DNA of 53,994 nt. Source: an uncultured Lachnobacterium sp. Lineage in GTDB: Bacteria; Bacillota; Clostridia; Lachnospirales; Lachnospiraceae. Made by a program: the position numbers and the translations under genes. The notes beneath the pieces are model-generated. The model saw only the letters and a list, made by a program, of their open reading frames with translations, did not search any database and was not told the origin of the DNA. Each line of letters begins with the position of its first letter. Within the stretch, counting starts at the first letter, position 1. The stretch spans positions 1 through 53,994 of the forward strand of contig CALAST010000015.1 of NCBI GenBank assembly GCA_937889225.1, read 5' to 3'. Positions 17,091 through 26,331 of the stretch are shown here, piece by piece.

Positions 17091-19196
17091 CTACTCGGAT
17101 TCTTCCTTTTTACTTGTTGTCTCTGTATCATCTTCTGTAACAGTTTCACTTGCCTGTATCTCTAGTTCTTTCGAACCATTCACTTCCATCCAGTCATTGA
17201 CATATTTATGAAAATTATCATTTAAAACGCCTGCTGAATAATTCACAAGCCCTCTTACATAGGCTTTCATCATATCCATGTAATCTTCGCTAACTTCTTC
17301 GCTCGTCCTTGAAACCGCAGTCCCTTCTGACTTATTATAAATTACTTTATCCGTAATAAAACTACGGTCGGAAAAGACTACTAGTGGAGAAGCATCTGAG
17401 AGCATATCCCTTCCTGCAAAGAGTCTTGAATCAAATTCAAATCCGAACAAATTCAGTATCGTTGGGTAAATATCCGCTGCACAGCAGGTTTTCTCCACAA
17501 CGATATTTTCCATTTCCGAGTTCCAGAAAATAAGGCTGTTTCTATATAATTCCAAAGAATCTTCCAATTTTTTTCCCGAAAATTCCTCTAATACGCTAGT
17601 CTCCAGACCATATGGATAATGGTCTGTGCTCAATACAATCACCGTTTTTTCTAATTTTCCTGCCTTTTCAAGTTCTTCCAACAAATAAGTCATGGCTTTT
17701 TCCAACTCATAGTTGCAGGCAATATAGGCTTTCATTTCTTCTGAGCAATCCAAATTTGCAACAACATCCTTATTTTTAATTGATTGTGAGTTCCCTGTAA
17801 AGTCATAAACCATATGTCCGGAAACGGTCATATAATAAGTAAAGAAACGTTCATCATTGATATATTCAGGAATCGAAGCAACCATCATATCGTAGTCAGA
17901 AGCCGGCCATGCTTTTGCATTTTCCATTGGAAGTATCCAAGAACCATATTTACTTTCCGGTAAAGAACCTAATTTTGTGGCTTTAAAAACATATCCCATA
18001 TTTGGATGTGTCAGATGTCTGTCATAATATGACAGCGAATTATTGTGATAAGCACGAGCTGTTACACCCTCTTTTGCAAAATACTTTGCCAAAGAATATG
18101 GTTGTTCTTTGTCCGCAGAGCGTTTCATGCTGTTTTGTTCATCCGGAATCTGACCTGTCATATTGACATATTCGCCATCACTGGTACTTGTTTGCCACAG
18201 AGGCACATAATAATCGTCTACAATTAAACCATTATTCACCAATTTATATAAAGTTGGCGTTATTTCTTCGCTAACTGCATAATGGGAAAATCCTTCTGCT
18301 GTAATCAATATCAGGTTATATCCTTCAAACATGCCTGTATATTCATTTTTATTCGTCGGAGTCATCGTCTCCATAAATGCGGCAAGTTTTGCAATATTCT
18401 CATTATTTTCGGATTGTGCCACAATATCCTCTGCACGAATGGAAAATACATTTGGAATTATAGAAATATCCGTCTCTGTTTCTGCCTCTGTTGTGCTTAA
18501 ATCTTCCGTTCCATCCACAATCTGCGAATTCGTTCCCATGTTTGCCCATGCATCCATCGAAATTTCTTTTTCTTTTAATATTTTTCCTAAAATATCTCTT
18601 TCCACAATCGGCAACATTCCATATTTTTTTGCCACCTCATTAGGAGCATACATCGCCTGATATTCTTCATAAAAACCTAAATTTGCAACATACCCTGCTA
18701 AAAGCAAAAATATGCTAACTGAAATGCCGGCAACTGCATACAATCCTGCTTCTATTCTTTTCTGCTTTCGCAAAGCTTTTAGTTTCAGAATTCTTTTACG
18801 CGTCAGATAGAACATGCCTGCAAGCGGAAGCAGCATAAGAAAAAGATAACCAATATTCTGTCCCACACCAACAAGAGCTTCCCGCCAGTATTCTGACAAT
18901 GCATCTCCCCCTGTCGTAACGGCTACTGCAAGTCGAAGCGGTAGTTTAAAGATATGCAAATATACCAAGTGTACTGCATACATCAGATAATTGATTCCCA
19001 TTAAAATCCAAAATACAATCTGATTTTTTTTCTTCTTCCGAAACAATGTAACAAGAATTGTTTCCATCGCCGCAATCGTAATTGCTGCCGGAAGCATTAA
19101 CATAGGATTGACCAATCCCAAACCGAATCCTGCAAGATGATAAATCGCTTCCATATAAAGAAGCGTACCTAAAATTGCCAGAAATATTTTTCTCAT
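17091..19196 (-). CDS. LtaS-like sulfatase-fold membrane enzyme
   Basis: A 701-residue membrane enzyme of the lipoteichoic acid synthase/phosphoglycerol transferase group, alkaline phosphatase superfamily. Five hydrophobic segments occupy about 1-175, followed by a linker rich in Thr/Glu (225-260) and an extracellular catalytic domain (about 285-610). Catalytic elements: Glu301 in ITAEGFS, nucleophile Thr338 in TSTSDGE, and the metal pair in VIVLSTDHYPYG. The C-terminal tail is long, acidic and Thr-rich (about 650-701), unusual for LtaS. It would transfer glycerol phosphate or another phosphoalcohol from a phospholipid to a surface polymer. A second family member is at 51088-53076. It is monocistronic. 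Confidence 0.85.
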   Translation of the reverse strand: MRKIFLAILGTLLYMEAIYHLAGFGLGLVNPMLMLPAAITIAAMETILVTLFRKKKKNQIVFWILMGINYLMYAVHLVYLHIFKLPLRLAVAVTTGGDALSEYWREALVGVGQNIGYLFLMLLPLAGMFYLTRKRILKLKALRKQKRIEAGLYAVAGISVSIFLLLAGYVANLGFYEEYQAMYAPNEVAKKYGMLPIVERDILGKILKEKEISMDAWANMGTNSQIVDGTEDLSTTEAETETDISIIPNVFSIRAEDIVAQSENNENIAKLAAFMETMTPTNKNEYTGMFEGYNLILITAEGFSHYAVSEEITPTLYKLVNNGLIVDDYYVPLWQTSTSDGEYVNMTGQIPDEQNSMKRSADKEQPYSLAKYFAKEGVTARAYHNNSLSYYDRHLTHPNMGYVFKATKLGSLPESKYGSWILPMENAKAWPASDYDMMVASIPEYINDERFFTYYMTVSGHMVYDFTGNSQSIKNKDVVANLDCSEEMKAYIACNYELEKAMTYLLEELEKAGKLEKTVIVLSTDHYPYGLETSVLEEFSGKKLEDSLELYRNSLIFWNSEMENIVVEKTCCAADIYPTILNLFGFEFDSRLFAGRDMLSDASPLVVFSDRSFITDKVIYNKSEGTAVSRTSEEVSEDYMDMMKAYVRGLVNYSAGVLNDNFHKYVNDWMEVNGSKELEIQASETVTEDDTETTSKKEESE

Positions 19197-19390
19197 TTCC
19201 CACTCCTATTTTTCCTAATATTGCAGTTTTAACTGCAATACTTCGATTTTCCCTTTTTTGCAACATAAAAAATTATACATGATTTTCTTACTTTTGTCGA
19301 TATTTGTCGAATTATAACACGGAAATCAGTTTTTATAAATGAATGAAGTTTATAAAAAATTGTATCTTGTTTGCATATGACGGATAATGA

Positions 19391-19524
19391 GTTACTGTAC
19401 ACTCCGTATCCAGTAACGAGTAAAAATCCATGCTAAATTTGCTTCGCAAATGGATTTTTACTTGCAAAATTTACGTTTTCATACGTACTTAGCAGTAAAT
19501 GCTAAGTACTGTGTGTACAGTAAC
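19391..19524. repeat. Structured inverted-repeat element (family 2)
   Basis: GTTACTGTACAC (19391-19402) is exactly inverted as GTGTACAGTAAC (19513-19524), enclosing two further hairpins. One pairs GTAAAAATCC with GGATTTTTAC and ATTTGC with GCAAAT around 19419-19462. The other pairs GTACTTAGCA with TGCTAAGTAC around 19485-19508. The folded form would be a three-way junction or cruciform. A truncated relative of the left part occurs at 6294-6327, so it is a dispersed element. No open frame is present, making it MITE-like or a structured RNA. Confidence 0.7.
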
Positions 19525-19563
19525 ATAATGATATGCTTTATAATATCTGCCAAAAAAAAGAAT

Positions 19564-19592
19564 TTGTAACATTCTTCTAAATATGGTATACT
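19564..19592 (+). promoter_or_regulatory. Promoter of the DUF1846 gene
   Basis: TTGTAA (19564-19569), 17-base spacer, TATACT (19587-19592) with a TG two bases before the -10 region. It is 52 bases before the ATG. Confidence 0.65.
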
Positions 19593-19643
19593 TGATTTGA
19601 TTTTTGATTATCAAGATTATCAATAAGGAAGCAGGTATTTATT

Positions 19644-21104
19644 ATGAAAATCGGTTACGATAACGAAAAATATCTAAAAACACAATCTGAACATATCAAG
19701 GAGCGAATCAGCAAATTCGACAATAAACTTTATCTGGAGTTTGGTGGAAAATTATTTGATGATTTTCATGCCTCCCGTGTTCTGCCGGGTTTTGCCGCTG
19801 ACAGCAAGCTTCAAATGCTGCTCCAGCTTGCAGACCAAGCAGAAATTGTTATGGTTGTAAGTATTGAGGATATTGTTAAAAATAAAATTCGTGAAGACTT
19901 AGGTATCACATACGATGATGATGTCGTTCGCTTGATTGATGCATTTCGTACCAAAGGTCTTTATGTAGGAAGCGTGGTACTTACCAGATACACCGAACAT
20001 CAGGCAGTTACGCATTTCCAGAAACGTTTGGAATCTTTGGGCGTAAAAGTTTACCATCATTTTACGATTCCGGGATATCCGACCAATGTTTCACAGATTG
20101 TAAGTGATGAAGGTTTTGGAAAAAATGATTATATTGAAACTTCAAGACCACTTGTAGTCGTAACAGCCCCGGGGCCAGGAAGCGGAAAAATGGCAACTTG
20201 CCTTTCTCAGCTTTACCATGAACACAAACGTGGTATCCGTGCCGGTTATGCGAAGTTCGAAACATTCCCTATCTGGAATCTTCCACTTGACCATACGGTA
20301 AACTTAGCTTATGAGGCGGCTACCGCAGATTTAAATGACATCAATATGATAGACCCTTATCACTTAAAAGCATATGGTGTGACAACCGTAAACTATAACC
20401 GCGATGTGGAAATTTTCCCTGTCCTAAATGCAATTTTTGTTAAAATTTATGGGGCAAGCCCTTATGCTTCTCCTACTGATATGGGTGTAAATATGGTTGG
20501 AAACTGCATTATTGATGATGAAGCCTGCCGCGAAGCATCGCGTCAAGAGATTATCCGCAGATATTACCAAGTGCTTGTAGGTGTTGCACAGGGTAAACGT
20601 ACAGAAGAAGAATTAAATAAAATTGAACTTTTGATGCAAAAAGAAGATTTATCCGTTACAGACCGTCATGCCGTACCACCTGCAAGAAGTCGTGCGGCTG
20701 CAACAAATGCCGCTGCTGCTGCGATTGAATTGCATGATGGACGTATCATAACCGGAAAAGCAGGAGCTTTGCTTGGCTCAAGTGCGGCCGTTCTTATGAA
20801 TGCCTTAAAAGTGCTTGCAGGTATTCCTCATGAGCATTTAATTCTTTCACCGGAATCCATTGCCCCGATTCAGGCATTGAAAACTCAGTATTTAGGCAGT
20901 AAAAATCCACGACTTCATACAGATGAAGTATTGATTGCACTTTCTGCAACTGCCGCTAACAATGAGGAGGCTGCACTTGCATTAAAACAACTTCCTAAGT
21001 TAAAAAATTGCCAGTTCCACTCTACGGTAATGTTGTCGCAGGTGGATTTGAGAACCTTTAAGAAATTGCATTGCGATGTTACTTGTGATGCGAAGACAGA
21101 GTAA
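19644..21104 (+). CDS. DUF1846 family protein
   Basis: A 486-residue cytoplasmic protein of the DUF1846 family, widespread in Firmicutes and Actinobacteria and without an assigned reaction. Family blocks are clear: MKIGYDNEKYLKTQSEHIKE at the start, YLEFGGKLFDDFHASRVLPGF, VVVTAPGPGSGKMATCLSQLYHE (a P-loop-like glycine-rich turn near 175), and AVPPARSRAAATNAAAAAIELHDGRIITGK. The length is usual. The Ser/Gly/Lys-rich loop suggests nucleotide or phosphate binding, but this is inference. It is monocistronic, with its own promoter and terminator. Confidence 0.92.
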   Translation: MKIGYDNEKYLKTQSEHIKERISKFDNKLYLEFGGKLFDDFHASRVLPGFAADSKLQMLLQLADQAEIVMVVSIEDIVKNKIREDLGITYDDDVVRLIDAFRTKGLYVGSVVLTRYTEHQAVTHFQKRLESLGVKVYHHFTIPGYPTNVSQIVSDEGFGKNDYIETSRPLVVVTAPGPGSGKMATCLSQLYHEHKRGIRAGYAKFETFPIWNLPLDHTVNLAYEAATADLNDINMIDPYHLKAYGVTTVNYNRDVEIFPVLNAIFVKIYGASPYASPTDMGVNMVGNCIIDDEACREASRQEIIRRYYQVLVGVAQGKRTEEELNKIELLMQKEDLSVTDRHAVPPARSRAAATNAAAAAIELHDGRIITGKAGALLGSSAAVLMNALKVLAGIPHEHLILSPESIAPIQALKTQYLGSKNPRLHTDEVLIALSATAANNEEAALALKQLPKLKNCQFHSTVMLSQVDLRTFKKLHCDVTCDAKTE

Positions 21105-21121
21105 ATGATGAAATAAAAAAC

Positions 21122-21170
21122 AGAGTTTGCGTATCTTATCTTTAAGATTTTGCAAACTCTATTTTTTATT
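21122..21170 (+). terminator. Terminator of the DUF1846 gene
   Basis: AGAGTTTGC (21122-21130) pairs with GCAAACTCT (21152-21160), with more pairing inside, followed by ATTTTTTATTT. Confidence 0.88.
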
Positions 21171-21225
21171 TAGATTATTTATTATATAAACTCAAATTCT
21201 GTTCCATTTTTTCTCCATGTAATGT

Positions 21226-21257
21226 AAAAGGGTTGTTCACCCAAAAGTAAACAACCC
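21226..21257 (-). terminator. Probable terminator of GPH transporter copy 3
   Basis: On the minus strand GGGTTGTT (21257-21250) pairs with AACAACCC (21237-21230), followed by only TTTT. It is about 80 bases after the transporter stop. Confidence 0.55.
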
Positions 21258-21338
21258 AAATTTTGAATCGTCCACTAAAGCAGGGTTACTGTATGATTTG
21301 CATCATAGACTAAACAACCTTGCCCTAGCATCTCCTCT

Positions 21339-22712
21339 TTAACCACGCTTTTTCCGCAAAATCTCCACATTTTCCTCCACTTGTTTTTTCTTAAGCGGAT
21401 ACCATACCCACATAATAATCGAAAGCAATAAAAATCCAACTGCCGGAACAAGTGTGGAAATATTAAAAATACCCTCTAAAACATCTCTATCAAAAGCCGT
21501 CTTTTCAGAATATCCGACAAGTGTTAGAAGTCCACCCGAAAGTCCTGCAGCCGCTGCCTGTCCGAGTTTTCTGGAAAAGGAATATAATGCATATACTGCT
21601 CCATCCTCACGAATTCCATTTCTAATTTCCGAATAATCAATCACATCCGTAATCATCGCCCATGAAATCAACATAAATACGCCAAGTGCCATCCAGCAAA
21701 TTCCTTGAATAGCTACATAAACCCATACATTTTGCGGACGAATAAAAAATAAGAGTACACAAGCTGCTGTTGCAATAAATCCCGAAATTACGCCAATTTC
21801 TGCTTTTCCTATTTTTACTGCAAGTGGCTTGGCAACTGCCGCAACAATAACTGTACCAATCAACATCAATACCATAGAAACGGATTGTGCCGTTGTATTT
21901 CCATAATAATTTGGAAATACATAGTTTGACATTGACTGAATGATAAGCTGTGCCGTCAACATTGCAACTGATGCACAAATAATTGAAATAAGAGCACGAT
22001 TGGTAAGTGCATTTTTTAACATCTGAACTACATTGTTTCGTTTTGCAAGATTTGGGTCTGCTTCTAAATTTACACGTTCTGTTACAAGTACATAACAAAT
22101 CAGATAAGAAATAATGGCAAGTATTGAGAAAATACCCGATATTGTCGTAAAAATCTTACCATCTAATACCACAAGCCCATTGACTTCTTTATAAGCAATA
22201 AGCGGAATAAACGCACCTACAAGAACACTTGCAAAGGAAGCTCCCACACTTCGATAGGTAGAAAGAGACTGTCTGTCTCCCGGGTCTTCGGAGATGGCAG
22301 ATGCCATAGAACCGTATGGAATATTTGCCGCTGTATAAAAAATCGAACCCCATAAAATATAGGTTACAAATAAATAGGCGATTTTAAATCCCATCGGCAT
22401 ATTCGCTAATCCACTTTGGTATATCAAAAAAGAAGAAAGTGCTACCGGTCCGCACATGCGAAGCAACCACGGCTTAAATTTTCCGTTTTTTGTTGTTTTG
22501 CCTTTGTCACAAATTCGCCCCATTGTTACATCTGTAAATGCATCCACAAATCTTGCAACCATCATGACTGCACCTACTACCGCTGCTGAGACACCCATCA
22601 CATCTGTATAAAATTTCAATAAAAAAGTGGAAGACAGCACAAACGTAAAATCGTTTCCGATGTCTCCCATCAAATATCCAAACTTATCTCTGAATCCAAA
22701 TGGTCTCTCCAT
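21339..22712 (-). CDS. GPH-type MFS sugar transporter (copy 3)
   Basis: A 457-residue twelve-helix MelB-like transporter, from a different branch than copies 1 and 2. The N terminus FGFRDKFGYLMGDIGNDFTF is the typical GPH start. The helix 2-3 loop reads ARFVDAFTDVTMGRICDKGK then GKFKPWLLR, and a later motif is NIPYGSMASAISEDPGDRQSLSTYRS, usual for lactose/xyloside-type GPH carriers. SWAMITDVIDYSEIRNGIREDGAVYALYSFSRKLGQA is the conserved second-half block. No glycosidase lies next to it, so the substrate cannot be inferred. It is monocistronic. Confidence 0.9.
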   Translation of the reverse strand: MERPFGFRDKFGYLMGDIGNDFTFVLSSTFLLKFYTDVMGVSAAVVGAVMMVARFVDAFTDVTMGRICDKGKTTKNGKFKPWLLRMCGPVALSSFLIYQSGLANMPMGFKIAYLFVTYILWGSIFYTAANIPYGSMASAISEDPGDRQSLSTYRSVGASFASVLVGAFIPLIAYKEVNGLVVLDGKIFTTISGIFSILAIISYLICYVLVTERVNLEADPNLAKRNNVVQMLKNALTNRALISIICASVAMLTAQLIIQSMSNYVFPNYYGNTTAQSVSMVLMLIGTVIVAAVAKPLAVKIGKAEIGVISGFIATAACVLLFFIRPQNVWVYVAIQGICWMALGVFMLISWAMITDVIDYSEIRNGIREDGAVYALYSFSRKLGQAAAAGLSGGLLTLVGYSEKTAFDRDVLEGIFNISTLVPAVGFLLLSIIMWVWYPLKKKQVEENVEILRKKRG

Positions 22713-22890
22713 CGTATGTTCCTCCTTACTGCTTTTGCAGCACTATTTTCATACTATGGTGTCCAAAGATTCTTTTTTCTATGCATCTATCTTATTGATT
22801 TCTACTTTCATTTGACATATTTTTCAAAAAAAGAAATCACATATTTTTTAACTTCCTGCACATCATAATGCCGAAAGGAAGGTGTAAGAT

Positions 22891-23133
22891 ATGTCAAACA
22901 ACAAAAACTCTTATAACGAAAACAACAAATCCAATAATTCTTACAACAACAATAACTCAAATAACAAATCTAGCAATGCAAACAATTGCAGAAACAACAC
23001 TCAAGACAAGACAAACAATAGCACAAACAACAGCTATAATAACAAATCCAACAACAAATCAAGCAACAAGACAAGCAATTCCGCTTCTGAATCTTCCCGT
23101 CCTAGAAAAGATGGCCCTGGCGGTTCTTTCTAA
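22891..23133 (+). CDS. Asn/Ser-rich small hydrophilic protein
   Basis: An 80-residue protein made mostly of Asn, Ser, Lys and Thr (units such as SNNKSSN), ending in a non-repetitive SRPRKDGPGGSF. AAGGAAGGTG lies 6 bases before the ATG, which favours translation of this frame over the neighbouring frame from 22868. There is no signal peptide or membrane helix. It has no recognised family; Asn/Gln-rich small proteins occur among spore-core proteins of clostridia, but nothing here proves that. A terminator follows at 23215-23260. Confidence 0.55.
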   Translation: MSNNKNSYNENNKSNNSYNNNNSNNKSSNANNCRNNTQDKTNNSTNNSYNNKSNNKSSNKTSNSASESSRPRKDGPGGSF

Positions 23134-23154
23134 GTATTGCTGAGAAATAATTTT

Positions 23155-23260
23155 ACTTTATAAACTTTTATTTTTATATTAATATGCATAAATAAAATTT
23201 ATAAAGTAATATACAAAAACGCCACATAAATGATACAAATATCATCTATGTGGCGTTTTT
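23155..23260. terminator. AT-rich hairpin plus bidirectional terminator
   Basis: Two stems lie in tandem. ACTTTATAAA near 23155 pairs with TTTATAAAGT near 23209, with only AT-rich sequence. AAAACGCCACATA (23216-23228) then pairs with TATGTGGCGTTTT (23247-23259), with T-runs on both strands. The second stem ends the Asn-rich gene and the ABC permease gene, which are convergent. Confidence 0.85.
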
Positions 23261-23262
23261 AT

Positions 23263-26200
23263 TTAATTTGCGTTAATATCAATGAAATTCAAACGATGAA
23301 TTCTTCTTAATGCAAATTTATTCATAGTAAACGCAAATACACCCGCTACAACAATTGCCGAGAGAAATGCATCCGCATTTGGTGTATGTATATAACGAAC
23401 CGGACCGACTTCCATAACACGAACAACCAGATAACTTAAAACCATACCTACACCACAACCTATAACAAGTCCCATTACTGTTAGGATGCTATTATCTCTG
23501 GAAACAAATCGCTTTGTTTCTCTTAATGTAAAACCATTGATACGCATTACGGATAATTCTTTTGCTTTTAGGTTAATATACATGACATTCTGGTTAAACA
23601 GAACTAAAACTGCCATAACGCCTGCAAATATGAAACAGATTAAAACAACCATATCCATAATGTTACCCATTCCACCAAATTCACTATTATCTCTTAAAGA
23701 AATAAATCCTTCCATCGTACCTACTTTTTCATAAAGTCCATCAATACTTCCTTTGAGCAGGAACACACATTCATCGGTTTCTTTACCCATAACTTCTTCA
23801 TAATAACTGTCTGATGTCACAAACATATAATAATTCAGATAATGGTCTATGATTCCGGAAACGACAACTTCTTTCGGATTACTATCTTCATCCATGATTT
23901 CAAAAGTTGAACCTTTTTTCAAACCGGCTACTTCTGCATATCTTGTGGAAACCAAAAATCCATCTTCCGGTACTTCTAAAATCTCTTTTGTATTCGGGTC
24001 TTCTAATAACATATATTCTTTTAACTCTTCGCTATTGGAAATTGCCATTACATGACCGGTCGACCAGTTTCGACCCTGCTTGCGAATATAACTCAGTTTA
24101 TCATGAACTTTGGTATAAGAAATTTCTTCTGCATCCAAAACTTTCTCAAACTCTCTTAAGTCTGCTTTTTCGCTATCTACTACCAGACGATTTTCATATA
24201 AGAAATATTTCTCAAACTGTATTACGGAAGAAGTGTCCATAATGGATTGTAACGTAAAGCACATTACCAAAAGGGACATACATCCTACAATTCCCATAAT
24301 GGTAGTTATCATTCGGGATTTATCCCCTAATGCATTTTTAATCATAGCACGGGTATATGATTTTCTTTTCTGATAAAATTTCCAATTTTCAAAGAAAAAT
24401 GGTTTTTCTCGTTTCGGCATTTCGCCACGCAACAATTCTGTTGCAGGTAATGCAATTTCTTTCGCACATGCCACGTAAGCGGATACTGCAAAGACCATTA
24501 AACAAATGACCGATACTAAAATAGCATGTGGCCAAGAAAATACGCGTGTAATTTTACCAAATTGGAATACTTTTTCATAAATTCCAAAATTTAATCCTTG
24601 TACAAGATACAATGCAGAAACCCAACCTTGCAATGTACCCCATGTTCCACAGATAAGACTGTAAGACATATAATGTGTTAAGATTTCTTTGTTTGTAAAA
24701 CCAAGTGCTTTTTGTACACCAATCAATGCACGTTGTTCATTAATCATACGGGCAATGGCAGCATGACATACTGTAATACTTACAATTAAGAAAATAATTG
24801 CCATAGAATAACTTAATCCGTCAAGAGTAGCTACAATTGTCTCAATACTACGCACATCACCGATATCATTTCTTATGGATACAACCCAATCTTTTTCTTG
24901 AATATCTTTCACTTCTTCTTCTGCATCCGCATATTCTTTCTGTGCATCCGCAAGTTTTACTTCTGCATCGGCAATTTCTGCTTTTGCAGTTTCGATTTCT
25001 ACTTTTGCGTTGGCAATTTCTGTCTTTGCAGTTTCAATTTCTGTTTTTGCACTTGCAATTTCGCTTTCGGCATCTCTAATTTCTGCTTTTGCACTTGCAA
25101 GTTCTCTTTCAGCACTTGTAAGTTCTTTTTCCGCATTGGCTAACTGACGTTCTCCACTATTATACTCATTAATTGCAGATAAAAGAGGTGCACCCGCATC
25201 TCCAAGTGCTTGTAATTGTGTTTTTGCTTCACTAAAATTCGTTGACAAACCGGCACTTTGTAATGCACTTATTAAATCATTTTTCGCACTATCAAGTTCG
25301 GATTTCTTATTGTTAAACGTTCTTTTTTCACTTGCAAGTTCTTTCTCAGCATTAGAAAGTTCTTTTTTTGCATTGGCAAGTTCTTTCTCGCCATCGGCAA
25401 GTTCTTTTTCACCATTCGCTAATTCTTTCTCACTATCGGCAAGTTCTTTTTCACCTTCTGCAAGTTTAATTTTTCCATCTTCAATTTCTTTTTCTGCATT
25501 GGCAAGTTCTTCTCTCGCCTCGGCAAGTTCATTGTTTACACGTTCCATAATGGAATCATAACGAATTTGGGAACGTTCTTCTCCTAAAAGTTGCACTTGC
25601 TCTTTCAATGTTGTTTCATGCATTTTATATTCATCCGAAAAATAATAATAATTATCTAATTCGTAATTTTTAATATAAGCAGTTGTATAACAATCATCAA
25701 AATGTGATTTATCAAATGCTTCTTTTGTTAATGCAATATAATAATATGCAGAACCAATTCCTGTTTCGCCTTTTCCTCTAGCATCTAATGCCTGCACACA
25801 AGTATAGGCAGGTTCATTGATAATCGCAGTTACTACAAAACGTTCTTCTTTTAATTCTCCTTCGTGGTCGATGAAAAGCGTATCCCCTACTTTGATACCT
25901 TCTTTTTCTGCCATCTTTTGCTCAATAGCTGCCTCGCCTTCCGCTTTCGGAAGTATTCCTTCCAAAATGACAGGTTGATTCATATTGTCGAGTAACGCAT
26001 GTGCCTGAATCAGCATTTTTCCTTTTTCTGTTCCTGTTTCCCACAAAACCATAGAAGAAAAACCACCTTCGGCTTCATCAACACCTTCTAATTCAACAAG
26101 TGCCTTAATATCATCATCTGTAATACCATTTCCACTCGTAACTTCTAAGGACTGTAACTTATTTTCTACAAAGTAGTTACTTGCATGTTGTAAAATCGCA

Positions 26201-26331
26201 ATTACACTAGACTGGTCTCCAAGATAGATGGATACACCTGTTGTTGCAATCGTAGCGATTGCTAAAAAAGAAACCAGATTTTTTTTGATGGTTCGAAATA
26301 AATATTTTCTCTGTGTCTTTTTCATTACCAT
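23263..26331 (-). CDS. FtsX/MacB-type ABC permease with long coiled coil
   Basis: A 1022-residue permease of the FtsX superfamily. A single N-terminal helix (about 15-38) is followed by an extracytoplasmic MacB-like region (about 60-245). Then come two blocks of strict seven-residue repeats (about 260-355, units GEKELA-D/N; about 390-480, units like AEIASAK) that must form a long coiled coil. Three helices follow (about 510-640), a second extracytoplasmic domain, and three C-terminal helices. This is a two-module layout in one chain, so one or two copies could work with the ATPase. The start overlaps the ATPase stop by a few bases. The pair lies just behind the lipid-synthase operon, so export or membrane insertion of its product is possible, but it is not shown. 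Confidence 0.88.
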   Translation of the reverse strand: MVMKKTQRKYLFRTIKKNLVSFLAIATIATTGVSIYLGDQSSVIAILQHASNYFVENKLQSLEVTSGNGITDDDIKALVELEGVDEAEGGFSSMVLWETGTEKGKMLIQAHALLDNMNQPVILEGILPKAEGEAAIEQKMAEKEGIKVGDTLFIDHEGELKEERFVVTAIINEPAYTCVQALDARGKGETGIGSAYYYIALTKEAFDKSHFDDCYTTAYIKNYELDNYYYFSDEYKMHETTLKEQVQLLGEERSQIRYDSIMERVNNELAEAREELANAEKEIEDGKIKLAEGEKELADSEKELANGEKELADGEKELANAKKELSNAEKELASEKRTFNNKKSELDSAKNDLISALQSAGLSTNFSEAKTQLQALGDAGAPLLSAINEYNSGERQLANAEKELTSAERELASAKAEIRDAESEIASAKTEIETAKTEIANAKVEIETAKAEIADAEVKLADAQKEYADAEEEVKDIQEKDWVVSIRNDIGDVRSIETIVATLDGLSYSMAIIFLIVSITVCHAAIARMINEQRALIGVQKALGFTNKEILTHYMSYSLICGTWGTLQGWVSALYLVQGLNFGIYEKVFQFGKITRVFSWPHAILVSVICLMVFAVSAYVACAKEIALPATELLRGEMPKREKPFFFENWKFYQKRKSYTRAMIKNALGDKSRMITTIMGIVGCMSLLVMCFTLQSIMDTSSVIQFEKYFLYENRLVVDSEKADLREFEKVLDAEEISYTKVHDKLSYIRKQGRNWSTGHVMAISNSEELKEYMLLEDPNTKEILEVPEDGFLVSTRYAEVAGLKKGSTFEIMDEDSNPKEVVVSGIIDHYLNYYMFVTSDSYYEEVMGKETDECVFLLKGSIDGLYEKVGTMEGFISLRDNSEFGGMGNIMDMVVLICFIFAGVMAVLVLFNQNVMYINLKAKELSVMRINGFTLRETKRFVSRDNSILTVMGLVIGCGVGMVLSYLVVRVMEVGPVRYIHTPNADAFLSAIVVAGVFAFTMNKFALRRIHRLNFIDINAN

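Noticed and set aside
22868..23143. Alternative plus frame overlapping the Asn-rich 80-residue protein
   Set aside because: It is rich in Thr/Ile from the same repeats in another frame and lacks the ribosome site that fits 22891.
24898..25545. Regular short repeats that look like a CRISPR or tandem-repeat array
   Set aside because: The units are 21 bases and encode coiled-coil heptads in frame; there are no unique spacers and no cas genes.
24837..25561. Several plus-strand frames opposite the ABC permease
   Set aside because: They are shadows of the heptad-repeat coding sequence, rich in Phe/Leu/Ser, with no ribosome sites.
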